Assembly: GCA_956465555.1 (NCBI GenBank)
Contig: OY101121.1
Location: 2,070,722 to 2,134,721, forward strand
DNA from: Nitzschia sp. pyKryTriq1
Lineage: Eukaryota; Bacillariophyta; Bacillariophyceae; Bacillariales; Bacillariaceae
Reading direction: 5' to 3'
Length of the DNA: 64,000 nucleotides
The position numbers and the translations under genes are program-made. A model generated the notes under the pieces. The model was not told the DNA's origin. It saw only the letters and a list, made by a program, of their open reading frames with translations, and made no database searches. Every line of letters begins with the position of its first letter. Position 1 is the stretch's first letter. Positions 19,399 through 27,957 of the stretch are shown here, piece by piece.

Positions 19399-20232
19399 CT
19401 ATTCGCCATTCGCGGCCGGATCCTCGCCTCCCCCATTTTCCAGTGTTTCATTCAGCTCCTCAATTGTTCGTTCTTGCATTTCATGAATACTATTGAGCTG
19501 TTCCAATTTAGCTTCCGTTTCTTCCAATTCTGCCTCCAAATCCGCCACAGTCGTCTCGACCGAGACTTTCCCCTTGAGACGCTCCAACTCCTTTTGATTC
19601 TCACGAATCCGATCATCGTACTCGGCCTGCATTTCGGCCTTTTGTTCTTCCAGCAATTCCAGCTGTTTTCGCAATTCCAGTTCGGTACGGCACCGATCCT
19701 CGACAATTTCGGAAATCTCCTTTTTGAGCGAGTTGACGACATCCTCACAGGACTGTTCTACTTGCGCCATTTGATGCGACGTGGCATCCATTTTCTTGAC
19801 TGCTTTGGCTAACTGCGACTGCAGCTTCATGACATACTGGCTGTCGACCCCTCCCTTCGGTGCCACGCCCTTGATCAAATTGGCATATTCTTGAATCGCA
19901 TCCTTATCTTGCATATCCCTCTCGAGTGCCTCCAGCCGTTCTTCTACTGCCTTGGTTTGTCGCTTGAGCCGTTCCACTTCAATCCGGTGCAGAATCGCCT
20001 CCTTCATTTGACGCAACCGTTCTTCTTCCAATTCCTTCTGAAGACCCGCCAGTTCTTGGTGCTTTTCGAGGCGGGTCTTTTCCAGAGCGGAAATTTGGGC
20101 ATCGCGGGCCCGGACTTCCTTTTCCAAATCGGCGCGGACGCCTTCTTCTTCCTCGTCTAAATTGACCACGTCCGGATGGAGTCCCCCTCCTCCTCCTTCA
20201 GTAGCAGCAGTAGCATCCTTCTCGGTGGCCAT
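19399..20232 (-). CDS. Coiled-coil protein, 277 aa (shared-module family)
   Basis: Intronless, ATG at 20232, divergent from the next gene with 742 bases between starts. Residues 1-30 are Ala/Gly-rich then acidic. Almost all of 35-260 is coiled coil. The segment 131-220 (SQYVMKLQSQLAKAVKKMD, QMAQVEQ, VVNSLKKEISEIVEDR) aligns without gaps over about 60 residues with 108-170 of the 20975 protein and over its second half with 170-230 of the 7178 protein. The tail is acidic (ENGGGEDPAANGE). No other domain is seen and no function is known; the conserved module may mediate mixed oligomers among the family. Confidence 0.8.
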   Translation of the reverse strand: MATEKDATAATEGGGGGLHPDVVNLDEEEEGVRADLEKEVRARDAQISALEKTRLEKHQELAGLQKELEEERLRQMKEAILHRIEVERLKRQTKAVEERLEALERDMQDKDAIQEYANLIKGVAPKGGVDSQYVMKLQSQLAKAVKKMDATSHQMAQVEQSCEDVVNSLKKEISEIVEDRCRTELELRKQLELLEEQKAEMQAEYDDRIRENQKELERLKGKVSVETTVADLEAELEETEAKLEQLNSIHEMQERTIEELNETLENGGGEDPAANGE

Positions 20233-20974
20233 GATAGGATTGTAAGAGTGGTAGATGTTTTGGATGGAAGAAAGTCGGGTGTGATTTATGTGCAGTTAGA
20301 CTAGTCTCTACTGTACTACCAGTAGCAGCACTGTACCGTTAGTTATTCTCGTGCTTGTTTTCATCAAGCACCAGCATCCAGCACCATCATGGTCGGCCTC
20401 TCGCATCTCGGTCATGGTGGTCCAACGAACCGTCGGTTTCCTTCATCTCCGGGTCCTTTTACTCGTACCGGCAAGAGCCAGCTTTGTATTTTCGGATCTT
20501 CATGTCGGTAAATGATTATTTCCTTTTGAGACTCGCATGCGACACGTCAAAAAATGCCTCACACGATCCGGCCACGCCATGCATGCGTATTGTGATACTG
20601 TAGACAGACAGACTGCCCACCGTGGTCCGTTGAGCGTTTTTGTCGTTGTTGAGTGTTCCGGCAGGCGATCCAGATCTATGTATCGCGTTGAGCGACGAGA
20701 ATATCTCTCGCTTCTCGTTACTGTAGTAGCTCTTAGCTTTCTGCCTCCACCGCACCGACCATGGTGGTGGAGCCGCGGAGAGGACGACGACGACGACTCC
20801 TCCAAATGGTGGATCGAGATCGCGGTCGTCTAATGCTACACCATTATTCACAACTCTTTCCCACCTCTACTATCAAAAGTCTCATCTCTACTTGGACCAC
20901 TTGAGCCTGGTGGTGCCCACAATTTGTTGTATCTTTCATTATTTTTCTAAAAATTTCAAAATAAAAAAATAACA
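20233..20974. other. Divergent intergenic region between two related coiled-coil genes
   Basis: A bidirectional promoter region is likely. An A/T-rich stretch (AAAATAAAAAAATAAC) directly precedes the ATG at 20975. ORFs on both strands in 20500-20850 lack recognisable content. Confidence 0.5.
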
Positions 20975-21847
20975 ATGGAGGAAGAAATCTTGCAAGAAAT
21001 GATCCGGGATCGCGAGACCCAAATCAAAATGATTCATACCAAAATGGAGCTCCAATCTCACAAAATGGACCGATTGAAGAAGGAATTGGAAGATATCCGG
21101 GAAAAGTACGGAAAGGAGCACGTGGATCATACCATGTCGTTGGAACAATCGCATCAACATAATTCCAAAATAATTAAACAATTCAAGGAAGCCTTGCAGG
21201 GATTGGATATGAAAAAACAACAGCAACAAGGGGCACAACAAATGCACATGTACAATGAAATGACGAAAGCGATTGCGTCCCCCGAAACAAGAGAATCGTC
21301 GTATGTGATTCGGATGCAAGCACAACTCTGTAAAGCCATGCACAGTATGGGAATGATGGAAACGCAACTCGCCATGGTGACGGCCAATGCGGCGGATTGG
21401 CAAAAATATCTCAAGGAAAGCATCACTCTGACCATGGAAGAGAAATCTCAAGTGGAATTGGAACTGATGAACGATTTAATAATGGCAGATAACGGGAAAC
21501 GAGAAGTGGAAACGAAGCGCAAGTCAATGATTGAATCCTTTACGAAAGAGAAGGACGCGCTCATGGAGAAAATAGAAAAACAACAAGAAGAGGCAGAGAA
21601 AGATGAAGAAGAAAAGGAGGAAGACGACGACGAGGAGAAGGAGGAGCTCAAAGAAATTCTTACGCAAGGACGGGAGGAGATTGAACGATTGGAGGCGGAA
21701 AACAAGGCGGAGCTTGCCAGGCTGGAGGAACTCAAGGCCAAAGTAGCCGCCGTCCGAGGCGAACCTTTTGTCGAAGAGCTAGTGGCGACTATTTCTGAAG
21801 AATTCAAAGATCAAGACGAGGATGAAGAGGAAGAGGAAGAGGATTAG
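20975..21847 (+). CDS. Coiled-coil protein, 290 aa (shared-module family)
   Basis: Intronless; starts with acidic MEEEILQEMIRDRE and is coiled coil over most of its length. Residues 108-176 (SSYVIRMQAQLCKAM, QLAMV, YLKESI, VELELMNDL) match 131-200 of the divergent neighbour at 19399-20232. Unlike the neighbour it is Met- and Gln-rich (KQQQQGAQQMHMYNEM). About 195-225 and the last 20 residues are almost pure Glu/Asp/Lys, ending DEDEEEEEED. Likely an ancient inverted duplicate of the neighbour. Function unknown. Confidence 0.8.
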   Translation: MEEEILQEMIRDRETQIKMIHTKMELQSHKMDRLKKELEDIREKYGKEHVDHTMSLEQSHQHNSKIIKQFKEALQGLDMKKQQQQGAQQMHMYNEMTKAIASPETRESSYVIRMQAQLCKAMHSMGMMETQLAMVTANAADWQKYLKESITLTMEEKSQVELELMNDLIMADNGKREVETKRKSMIESFTKEKDALMEKIEKQQEEAEKDEEEKEEDDDEEKEELKEILTQGREEIERLEAENKAELARLEELKAKVAAVRGEPFVEELVATISEEFKDQDEDEEEEEED

Positions 21848-21850
21848 TCT

Positions 21851-21878
21851 AGCCTAGCCTAGCCTAGCCTAGCCTAGC
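21851..21878 (+). repeat. AGCCT pentanucleotide tandem repeat
   Basis: Five perfect AGCCT units and a partial sixth begin four bases after the stop codon of the 20975 coiled-coil gene, so they lie in its 3' UTR. Each overlap creates CTAG. Confidence 0.9.
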
Positions 21879-22253
21879 GCAATGGAGTAATGACCTTGAC
21901 TTTTCATTACTGTGTTGGATCAAGGTGTGCTCGTACTGTACACTGTCTGTACGAATTTGCTGGTTTGGGATGCCGTCCGTCCAGTAGTCAACGAGGACGA
22001 CGGAGCTGTGCGGCATCGAATTCCTTGGAATTACAATTCCTAGTAGCAGCATTGGGCAATATCGACTACAGGTGCAATCTACTAGACTATCCCACGTTAC
22101 GCTGATTTTGCTTTACTAGCAAAGCTACCATAGTAGCCTACTCTCTAGAGCTAGAGGTACAGTATTAGCTGTACAAAAGTGGACGTCTCCTCTACAGTAT
22201 CGTTTCTCTTTTACTGCGTCATCTCGTTATTACGTGCCATAGTCACTATCTCG
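21879..22253. other. Intergenic between convergent genes
   Basis: Apart from the preceding pentanucleotide repeat, only CTACTAG-type simple sequence near 22080-22160 is seen. No gene. Confidence 0.5.
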
Positions 22254-23411
22254 CTACGTGCCATCATCACTGGTTCCGAACAACTTTGTCTCCCCAATAA
22301 GCCAAGGCTGAAACCTGTCTCGATCTTCTCTGTCTTTCATAAGCTCAATCAACCTATCACGAGGTTCAAACGTTGGTTCTATCGTCATGGGAAATGTCCC
22401 CCAGTGAATGGGCACAGCATAGTTGGCTCGTACAGCATCTTTCATCCGAACAGCTTCGTCGACATTAATGTGGCTAAATTTCATAAATTCTCTTGGCTCA
22501 TAGGCACCAATTGGAATCGCGGCGACATGAAAGGGACCATATTCTTGACCAATCGCCTCGAGTCCATCGAACCATGCCGTATCACCGGGAAAGAGTACTT
22601 TGACTGACTTGGACGACTGTAGGGCGAATCCGCACCACAAGGTCTTGTCACGATCACCAGTACGATTTGTCCAGTGCCGCATAGGAACAGCAGTGATAGA
22701 AAGCGAGGGAGATTGGCCGTCAGGATGGTCCAGTTTGGTAGTTTCATGCCAATCTTGTTCATACGTGGTAATGGATTTGGAAACGTGCCGTTGGAACCAT
22801 TGTCGAAGTCCCAGAGGTACGACAAATGCCGCGTCCGTGTTCTGTGCAAGGAACTGAACAGTATTGAAATCCAAATGATCGTAATGATTGTGTGAAATCA
22901 AAACTAAATCAATGGAAACTTTTTCCACAAGTTCATCAAGGCCACAGGGAGGCGGGCGATAGCGTTTGGGTCCGGCGAATTGGACTGCACTGCAGCGATC
23001 ACTAAAGATGGGATCGGCTAGGATGTTCCAACCGTTGAATTGGATCAAGACCGATGCATGGCCTAACCATGTTAGCTGGATCATGTCCTTGTTAGGATCT
23101 TGAACTGTTTCCCATTGCAGATTCAACAAGGGGAATTCTCTGTCAAGTTCTTCTCGGCTGGGCGGCTGAAAGTCGAAATTCATTTTCGTCAAGAATTTCA
23201 AGAGACCTCTTATGGTAGGCTGCCCATCGGTCCAAGAATCTCGTTCTTTCACTCGTTCTTGGATCAAAGATTGGATTTCCGATTGTGTCCGGGTGGCATG
23301 GATAGAAGCCGGCACGGTGTTGGAAGCACTGGTGCTGCTGGAATGCGGACGTTGTCGTCGACCCAGCACGTTCCGCCCAGAAACATTACGAAGACTGCGT
23401 CGGAAAAACAT
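22254..23411 (-). CDS. NAPE-PLD-like metallo-beta-lactamase-fold hydrolase
   Basis: 385 residues from the ATG at 23411, chosen because it opens a mitochondrial-type presequence (MFFRRSLRNVSGRNVLGRR); the frame is open 168 bases further, but that part is Cys/His-rich and unlike the family. Metal-binding motifs follow the NAPE-PLD/UlaG order: TWLGHASVLIQF with DPIFSDRCS, HNHYDH at 174-179, MRHWTNRTGDRDKTLWCGF, FPGDTAWF, SHINVDEAVRM and VPIHWGTF. These give the dinuclear zinc site His/His/Asp/His plus bridging Asp. N-acyl-phosphatidylethanolamine phospholipase D releases N-acylethanolamines from membrane lipid. Substrate assignment is by family only; the hydrolase fold is sure. Confidence 0.9.
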   Translation of the reverse strand: MFFRRSLRNVSGRNVLGRRQRPHSSSTSASNTVPASIHATRTQSEIQSLIQERVKERDSWTDGQPTIRGLLKFLTKMNFDFQPPSREELDREFPLLNLQWETVQDPNKDMIQLTWLGHASVLIQFNGWNILADPIFSDRCSAVQFAGPKRYRPPPCGLDELVEKVSIDLVLISHNHYDHLDFNTVQFLAQNTDAAFVVPLGLRQWFQRHVSKSITTYEQDWHETTKLDHPDGQSPSLSITAVPMRHWTNRTGDRDKTLWCGFALQSSKSVKVLFPGDTAWFDGLEAIGQEYGPFHVAAIPIGAYEPREFMKFSHINVDEAVRMKDAVRANYAVPIHWGTFPMTIEPTFEPRDRLIELMKDREDRDRFQPWLIGETKLFGTSDDGT

Positions 23412-23906
23412 GATGGTTGTTTTGATCGGTATGCATGTACGAGCTGTCCAATGGAGATTCAGCTGAACGCTCGCTTGTTGTTCAAGTCCACATACAGAGG
23501 AGTAGATTTCCCTCGTACAGGTATTCGTATTATGATACTTCTTGTCATTGTCGAACATATGTATATGCAACAGGTGCATTGGATCTCGATGATACTGTAT
23601 CTTTTTCGCGTGTTACTTTGTACTTCTTCTTTTTGTACTCGGGGTAGTCGTGGCTGGCGGCCGCGCGCGCCGCGCCCCCACAAGCCGTTGCAGTAGTTCG
23701 TCGAGGAGGAGTCACGAGTACCGTATCCAAAACATGCTTCCGATCATCGATGAGACATCAGACACGCGTGAGACGCGATATTACCGTTTGCCTTTTGCTT
23801 TTGCTTTTGCTTGGGTGTGATGTACTGTAGGAGTAATAGACAAGCACAACACGCATGTACCCTATGAGGATATCTCTCTTACATTCCATACATTACAGTA
23901 GCTGAC
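23412..23906. other. Divergent intergenic region with TTTTGC repeat
   Basis: Lies between the metallo-hydrolase (minus) and TPR gene (plus). A short (CTTTTG)n repeat lies near 23792-23812. No gene. Confidence 0.5.
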
Positions 23907-24770
23907 ATGACGAGCAACGAACAAGACGACGAGGACGACGACGAGCGGAATATGGCCGAGGATGATCGCCGTTGGGATGGGAATTGGATGACCGCTGGTT
24001 TGAATGGGATGTTTGCATCGTTGGACGACGACGACTTTTGTGAGAATGAGCTAGATGAATTTTTAGAGGAAAAAGAAAAAACTGCCGGAAAGTCGTCCTT
24101 GCAAATGGAGGATGAATTTCTTATATTGCCTCCCGAGGGGGCTGACGGATGGTTTCGAGTTCATCATGAAATCCTTCAACCCCGGGGCCTTCATGCTGCG
24201 AGTGGGTTGATTCGACGCTTCGTGGAAGGGTCTTGTCCACCACGAATTCGAATCCGCAAACTCGACCCAGAGGAAATACAGGAGCTTCTATCACATAAGA
24301 AGCTGGGTAATGAAGCATTTTCGAGGAAAGAATATGAAGAGGCTGTGGAGCATTATGATGACGCGCTAATGCTGGTTATGGATTTGTTTGTGGCACCCTT
24401 GGACCAGGTCAAGGAAGTTGTGAATGTTCTTTCAAACAAAGCCGAATGTTATCTTCGATTGAAACGATACAGTGATGCAGGTGATACAGCAACAGAGGCA
24501 CTGATGTTCGACGGAAGTCATGAGAAGTCAAGACTGCGCCGGGCCAAAGCTGAATTAGCCATTGCTGGGGCACCCCATCTTATTCAAGCACAAAGAGATC
24601 TGAACGAGATAGTCGAAAACAAGGTTTCAAAGGCTGGTGTCAACGAAGCAAAGGAATACCTTGAGCAGCTAGATGAACTCTTACGAATGGAGAGGAAGGC
24701 ATTGGAAGACAAGAAACCTGATTCAGATTGGGATTTTTACGTCCGTCTGTTAAAGTCTAAATGTTGGTAA
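23907..24770 (+). CDS. TPR-domain protein, 287 aa
   Basis: Intronless. Residues 1-70 are acidic and disordered. About 128-160 (HKKLGNEAFSRKEYEEAVEHYDDAL) is a canonical TPR with the G-N-x-x-F and Y-x-x-A signature; 170-203 (VLSNKAECYLRLKRYSDAGDTATEAL) is a second, and 205-240 (KSRLRRAKAELAIA) a degenerate third. The SNKAECYL/RLRRAKAEL pattern is that of three-repeat clamps that bind Hsp70/Hsp90 C-termini, as in TTC4 or STIP1-like co-chaperones, but a full set of carboxylate-clamp residues was not verified. The C-terminal helix is charged. A co-chaperone or assembly role is an inference. Confidence 0.85.
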   Translation: MTSNEQDDEDDDERNMAEDDRRWDGNWMTAGLNGMFASLDDDDFCENELDEFLEEKEKTAGKSSLQMEDEFLILPPEGADGWFRVHHEILQPRGLHAASGLIRRFVEGSCPPRIRIRKLDPEEIQELLSHKKLGNEAFSRKEYEEAVEHYDDALMLVMDLFVAPLDQVKEVVNVLSNKAECYLRLKRYSDAGDTATEALMFDGSHEKSRLRRAKAELAIAGAPHLIQAQRDLNEIVENKVSKAGVNEAKEYLEQLDELLRMERKALEDKKPDSDWDFYVRLLKSKCW

Positions 24771-24849
24771 CTACTACTTCTTCCAATGAGATTATTGCAG
24801 CATACTATGCCGCTTGCTGACTGCTGACGACTTTCAAACTGCTTGTGCA

Positions 24850-24990
24850 GTACCGGTACCGGTACCGGTACTTGTACCGGTACGGTACGGTACCGGTATT
24901 CTGGGCGTGCGTCGTCGGAGGGAGTAAATATCGCACACCGGTACCGGTACAGTACACGTACCAGTACGAGTACAAGTACAAGTACCGCGG
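24850..24990. repeat. GTACCG microsatellite
   Basis: Two runs (24850-24898 and about 24937-24990) of overlapping GTACCG/GGTACC hexamers and decayed GTACAA/GTACGA variants. Each unit is self-complementary in phase, so the array can fold back. A similar array lies at 27486-27580. Confidence 0.85.
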
Positions 24991-25271
24991 TAATGCCGTT
25001 AGACGCTCTGCGCCTATCCGCGAGTCTGTCCGGAGCGCGTACAAGTAGTCGAGATAGTCGGAGTAAGCGCCAAGTTACGTTACATAATCCTTGATAATAC
25101 TCACGTACGAAACCACCTCTTTATCATTCTTTGTATGACTGCCAAACTGCGCAACACAAAGAACAATTTCACCACCGCCATTTTCTACACGCAAACCGCC
25201 GCAATAGCTCTCACAAAAAATCACCTTCGACAACCCCGTCGTATTTCACAGTCAGTATTTAGATTAATATC
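24991..25271. other. 5' flank of Sec14-like gene
   Basis: Follows the GTACCG array. Presumed promoter and leader; no defined element seen. Confidence 0.4.
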
Positions 25272-26177
25272 ATGACAGATTGGCCATGGATGGTAGGCAT
25301 TGATGTTGCCATTGCCGATGCGATCGAGCCCGTCAACGCCTCAGATTCTCGTCCGGCTGTCAAGGATCTCATCGAACAGAATCGCGCTGCTATCGATCAA
25401 GTCAAGAAGGAAATCGAGAACAACGCGCTGTTCGACCCACAGAAGCATGACGACTTGTGGATTTTGAGGTTTGTGTTGAGTCACAAGAAGAAGTTGAAAG
25501 ATGCCACCAAAGCCGCTCGACACACTATGAGCTTTCGAGACGAGCATAAATTGGATTCCACCGATATTCGTTTCCATCCTGTGGGACCCAAAGCGCTTTC
25601 CGAAGAAACGAAAAGATACTTGAGTTATTGTTCCGAGGATGCGCTGTCGATTGTATTGCCCGACCCTCAGCGTGGCGTTGTGGGATTCCTTAACTTTGCG
25701 GGGATCCATCAACATGATCTGGTCAAGAATCTCGACCCAAAGGACTGGTTGCCGACGTTCCTCTACACTACCGAGTGGACACATCAGTGGCTGGACTATG
25801 TGAGTCGAACCACGGGGCGTCTTACCAAATCGGTTCGTTTGGCAGATTTGAAAGAGAATAAATTGAGTGGCATTAACAATGAAGCAAATAAACGGGATGG
25901 TGAGGCGATGGGCACAATGGAAGATGTCTATCCTCAACTCCTGCAGACTTTGTTCATTTGTCACGCTCCCGCCTGGATTCAAATCCCCTGGCGCATCTTG
26001 CGTCCCATCTTGCCTAAGCGAGTGGTGTCCAAGATGGACTTTATCAACCCTGACAAGAAACCAAATGAACGAAAACGACTATACGAATACGTAGATGAGG
26101 AACACCTTCCCGTCCGTTTCGGTGGCAAGTATGAGCCTTGGCCGGTGGCTTTTCCGCTTCCCGAGAAAGATGCCTGA
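25272..26177 (+). CDS. Sec14-like CRAL-TRIO lipid-binding protein
   Basis: Intronless, 301 residues. An N-terminal CRAL-TRIO-N helical part includes the characteristic DDLWILRFVLSHKKKLKDATKAARHTMSFRDEH (split here: DDLWILRFVLSHKKK then LKDATKAARHTMSFRD). The lipid-binding CRAL-TRIO core follows to about 260, with YPQLLQTLFICHAPAWIQIPWRILRPIL matching the Sec14 YPERLGKFYIINAPWGF region. It ends EHLPVRFGGKYEP, the family's LPxxFGG end. Such proteins bind or exchange phosphatidylinositol and other lipids between membranes. The ligand is not predictable. No membrane or GOLD domain, so soluble. Confidence 0.9.
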   Translation: MTDWPWMVGIDVAIADAIEPVNASDSRPAVKDLIEQNRAAIDQVKKEIENNALFDPQKHDDLWILRFVLSHKKKLKDATKAARHTMSFRDEHKLDSTDIRFHPVGPKALSEETKRYLSYCSEDALSIVLPDPQRGVVGFLNFAGIHQHDLVKNLDPKDWLPTFLYTTEWTHQWLDYVSRTTGRLTKSVRLADLKENKLSGINNEANKRDGEAMGTMEDVYPQLLQTLFICHAPAWIQIPWRILRPILPKRVVSKMDFINPDKKPNERKRLYEYVDEEHLPVRFGGKYEPWPVAFPLPEKDA

Positions 26178-26341
26178 ATAAATATACGAATGCCATTCGC
26201 CAGTCTACGACGAGCGCTGCAGGATGAGTAGAAGAAGGGGAAGTGGTGCTCATGTAACGAATAGAGGGAATCAAATCCAATATGTGATATAAGTGTTCCG
26301 AGTTTTTTTCGAATTTCGTTCCTATAAATACATCATTCTGG

Positions 26342-27352
26342 CTAATGCATCAGACCCCGCTTGATCAAAATTCTCGACCCTTCTCGATAGCTCAAGCCAC
26401 TCAAATTGGCTTTCTCAGTAGAGAGAAACGTCCTGACGGCATCGGGTGCCGTCTTACTATACTCTCGAAGGACCCATCCAATAGCCTTGCGAATAAAGAA
26501 TTCTTTTTCATGCATACGATTGCGACAAAACTGAAACAATAGTTCTTCGTCCATACGATCCTTGAATTTCAATTGGGCCAAAATGGCGGTGCGTCGAATC
26601 CACATATTATCGTCTCGAATCCATCGCTTCAAAATGGGCTTCATTTCCGTAGGACATTGGTAGGTCACTTTTCCCACTAAATTGACTGCGATTGGATCGA
26701 CAAGATCCCACCATTGGTAGTCCTCCCGCAGCATTTGTTCGTACATCGGTAGACATTGCATCGTGATACAGTCTTCATAGTGCAGTGCTACATCCAGTGC
26801 CAAATACTTTTCTTCTCGGCGAGGCAAATTCCAGAGCGTTTCCACAACCGTTTGGTAGAGATCCATGGGCAATTCTTTCTGTCGTTTCAAACAAGCAGTT
26901 CTTGTTCCATCGGTGGTGGTTTCGTTAGCAAAAAAATCCCACATGCTCTTCTCAATCGGAACACGCCCTGGACGTTGAATCCCGTACATGGGCATGTCCG
27001 ATTTTAAATAGCATTGCATGGCCCTAGCCTTTTGTGGGTCGGCGAGCTGCTCCAGTTGTGGCTGCACCAGTTTTACAAGACGGCGGGCAATACCACGCGA
27101 GGACTTGGAATCGTCATCTGATTTAGTCTCTTGTTGCTTGAAAGACGAAGAGGACCGGGTGGAGATTGCCCGCCGGACAGAGGCGGATGCACCACGGGGC
27201 ATGGAACTATCGACGCCAGAACTCGTGTGGATTATGCTACCACACCTAATACGGGTTCTATGGACCAAAAACTGACTACTTCCAAATCCCGCCTTGACAC
27301 TTTCGATGATCCCCGTCGCAGCTATTAGGCTAATCAAAACAGGTAATCTCAT
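26342..27352 (-). CDS. AlkD-like DNA alkylation repair glycosylase
   Basis: Intronless, 336 residues. About 95-330 is an array of HEAT-like helices with the AlkD signatures MYGIQRPGRVPIEK, WWDLVDPIAVNLVGK and WIRRTAILAQL. The catalytic residues of Bacillus AlkD (Trp109, Asp113, Arg148) correspond in spacing to Trp215, Asp219 and Arg254. The family excises N3- and N7-alkylated purines without base flipping. The N-terminus (1-24) is a hydrophobic signal-like stretch ending KAGF, followed by a long Ser/Arg-rich region, so organelle (possibly plastid) import is plausible, though the ASAFAP match is weak. Typically bacterial but known in some eukaryotes. Confidence 0.9.
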   Translation of the reverse strand: MRLPVLISLIAATGIIESVKAGFGSSQFLVHRTRIRCGSIIHTSSGVDSSMPRGASASVRRAISTRSSSSFKQQETKSDDDSKSSRGIARRLVKLVQPQLEQLADPQKARAMQCYLKSDMPMYGIQRPGRVPIEKSMWDFFANETTTDGTRTACLKRQKELPMDLYQTVVETLWNLPRREEKYLALDVALHYEDCITMQCLPMYEQMLREDYQWWDLVDPIAVNLVGKVTYQCPTEMKPILKRWIRDDNMWIRRTAILAQLKFKDRMDEELLFQFCRNRMHEKEFFIRKAIGWVLREYSKTAPDAVRTFLSTEKANLSGLSYREGSRILIKRGLMH

Positions 27353-27957
27353 TCAGACGGGTGTTGCTATTCAAAAATGGAGTGGGTTTGGCATTGTGGC
27401 CATCATCCATGTCATGCCGCTTCTGTCGTGATCAAAGATCTTCAATCTTGCCGCTCTAATGTACAGTATCATCGTACAAGAACCAGGGTATGTACCTGCG
27501 TACCGGGGGTACCGGTACCAGTACACGGTACTGTACACGTAACGGATGTACCGGTACCGGTACCGGTACCGGTACGAGTAGCAGAGTAAAACTTGATGCC
27601 GTGACCCGTGACGTCGTCGTGTTGAAGTGTTCGCCAAGACGATTTCGCGAACCAAAAACGGGGGCACACCGCTCAGCGATGTGCCCCCTCGCGCTGCCCT
27701 GTACACGTATGATAGATACGGTGGTGTGCTGTTCATGCGATAAGATGCGACAAGAAAGTGTCGATCGCATCGCGCCGTCGTCATTGTGGCATCATTTTTT
27801 CCGCATCATTATCTCATTCATAGTATTCACTTTATCATTCCTATTTCCTATTTACTCCACACTCCACTCCACTACTCGTACGATACTGAGCTACTCTTGC
27901 ATACCGCTCTACCGGTAGACTTCTATTCCTTTTTTGTTTCGAAGGAAGAATATCATC
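27353..27957. other. Divergent intergenic region with GTACCG array
   Basis: Between the AlkD-like gene (minus) and SDR gene (plus). Contains the GTACCG microsatellite listed separately. A/T-rich sequence from 27785 to 27880 probably precedes the SDR transcript start. Confidence 0.5.
27486..27580. repeat. GTACCG microsatellite
   Basis: Overlapping GTACCG/GGTACC units with variants (GTACAC, GTACTG), perfect from about 27548 to 27575. Same unit as the array at 24850-24990. Confidence 0.85.
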
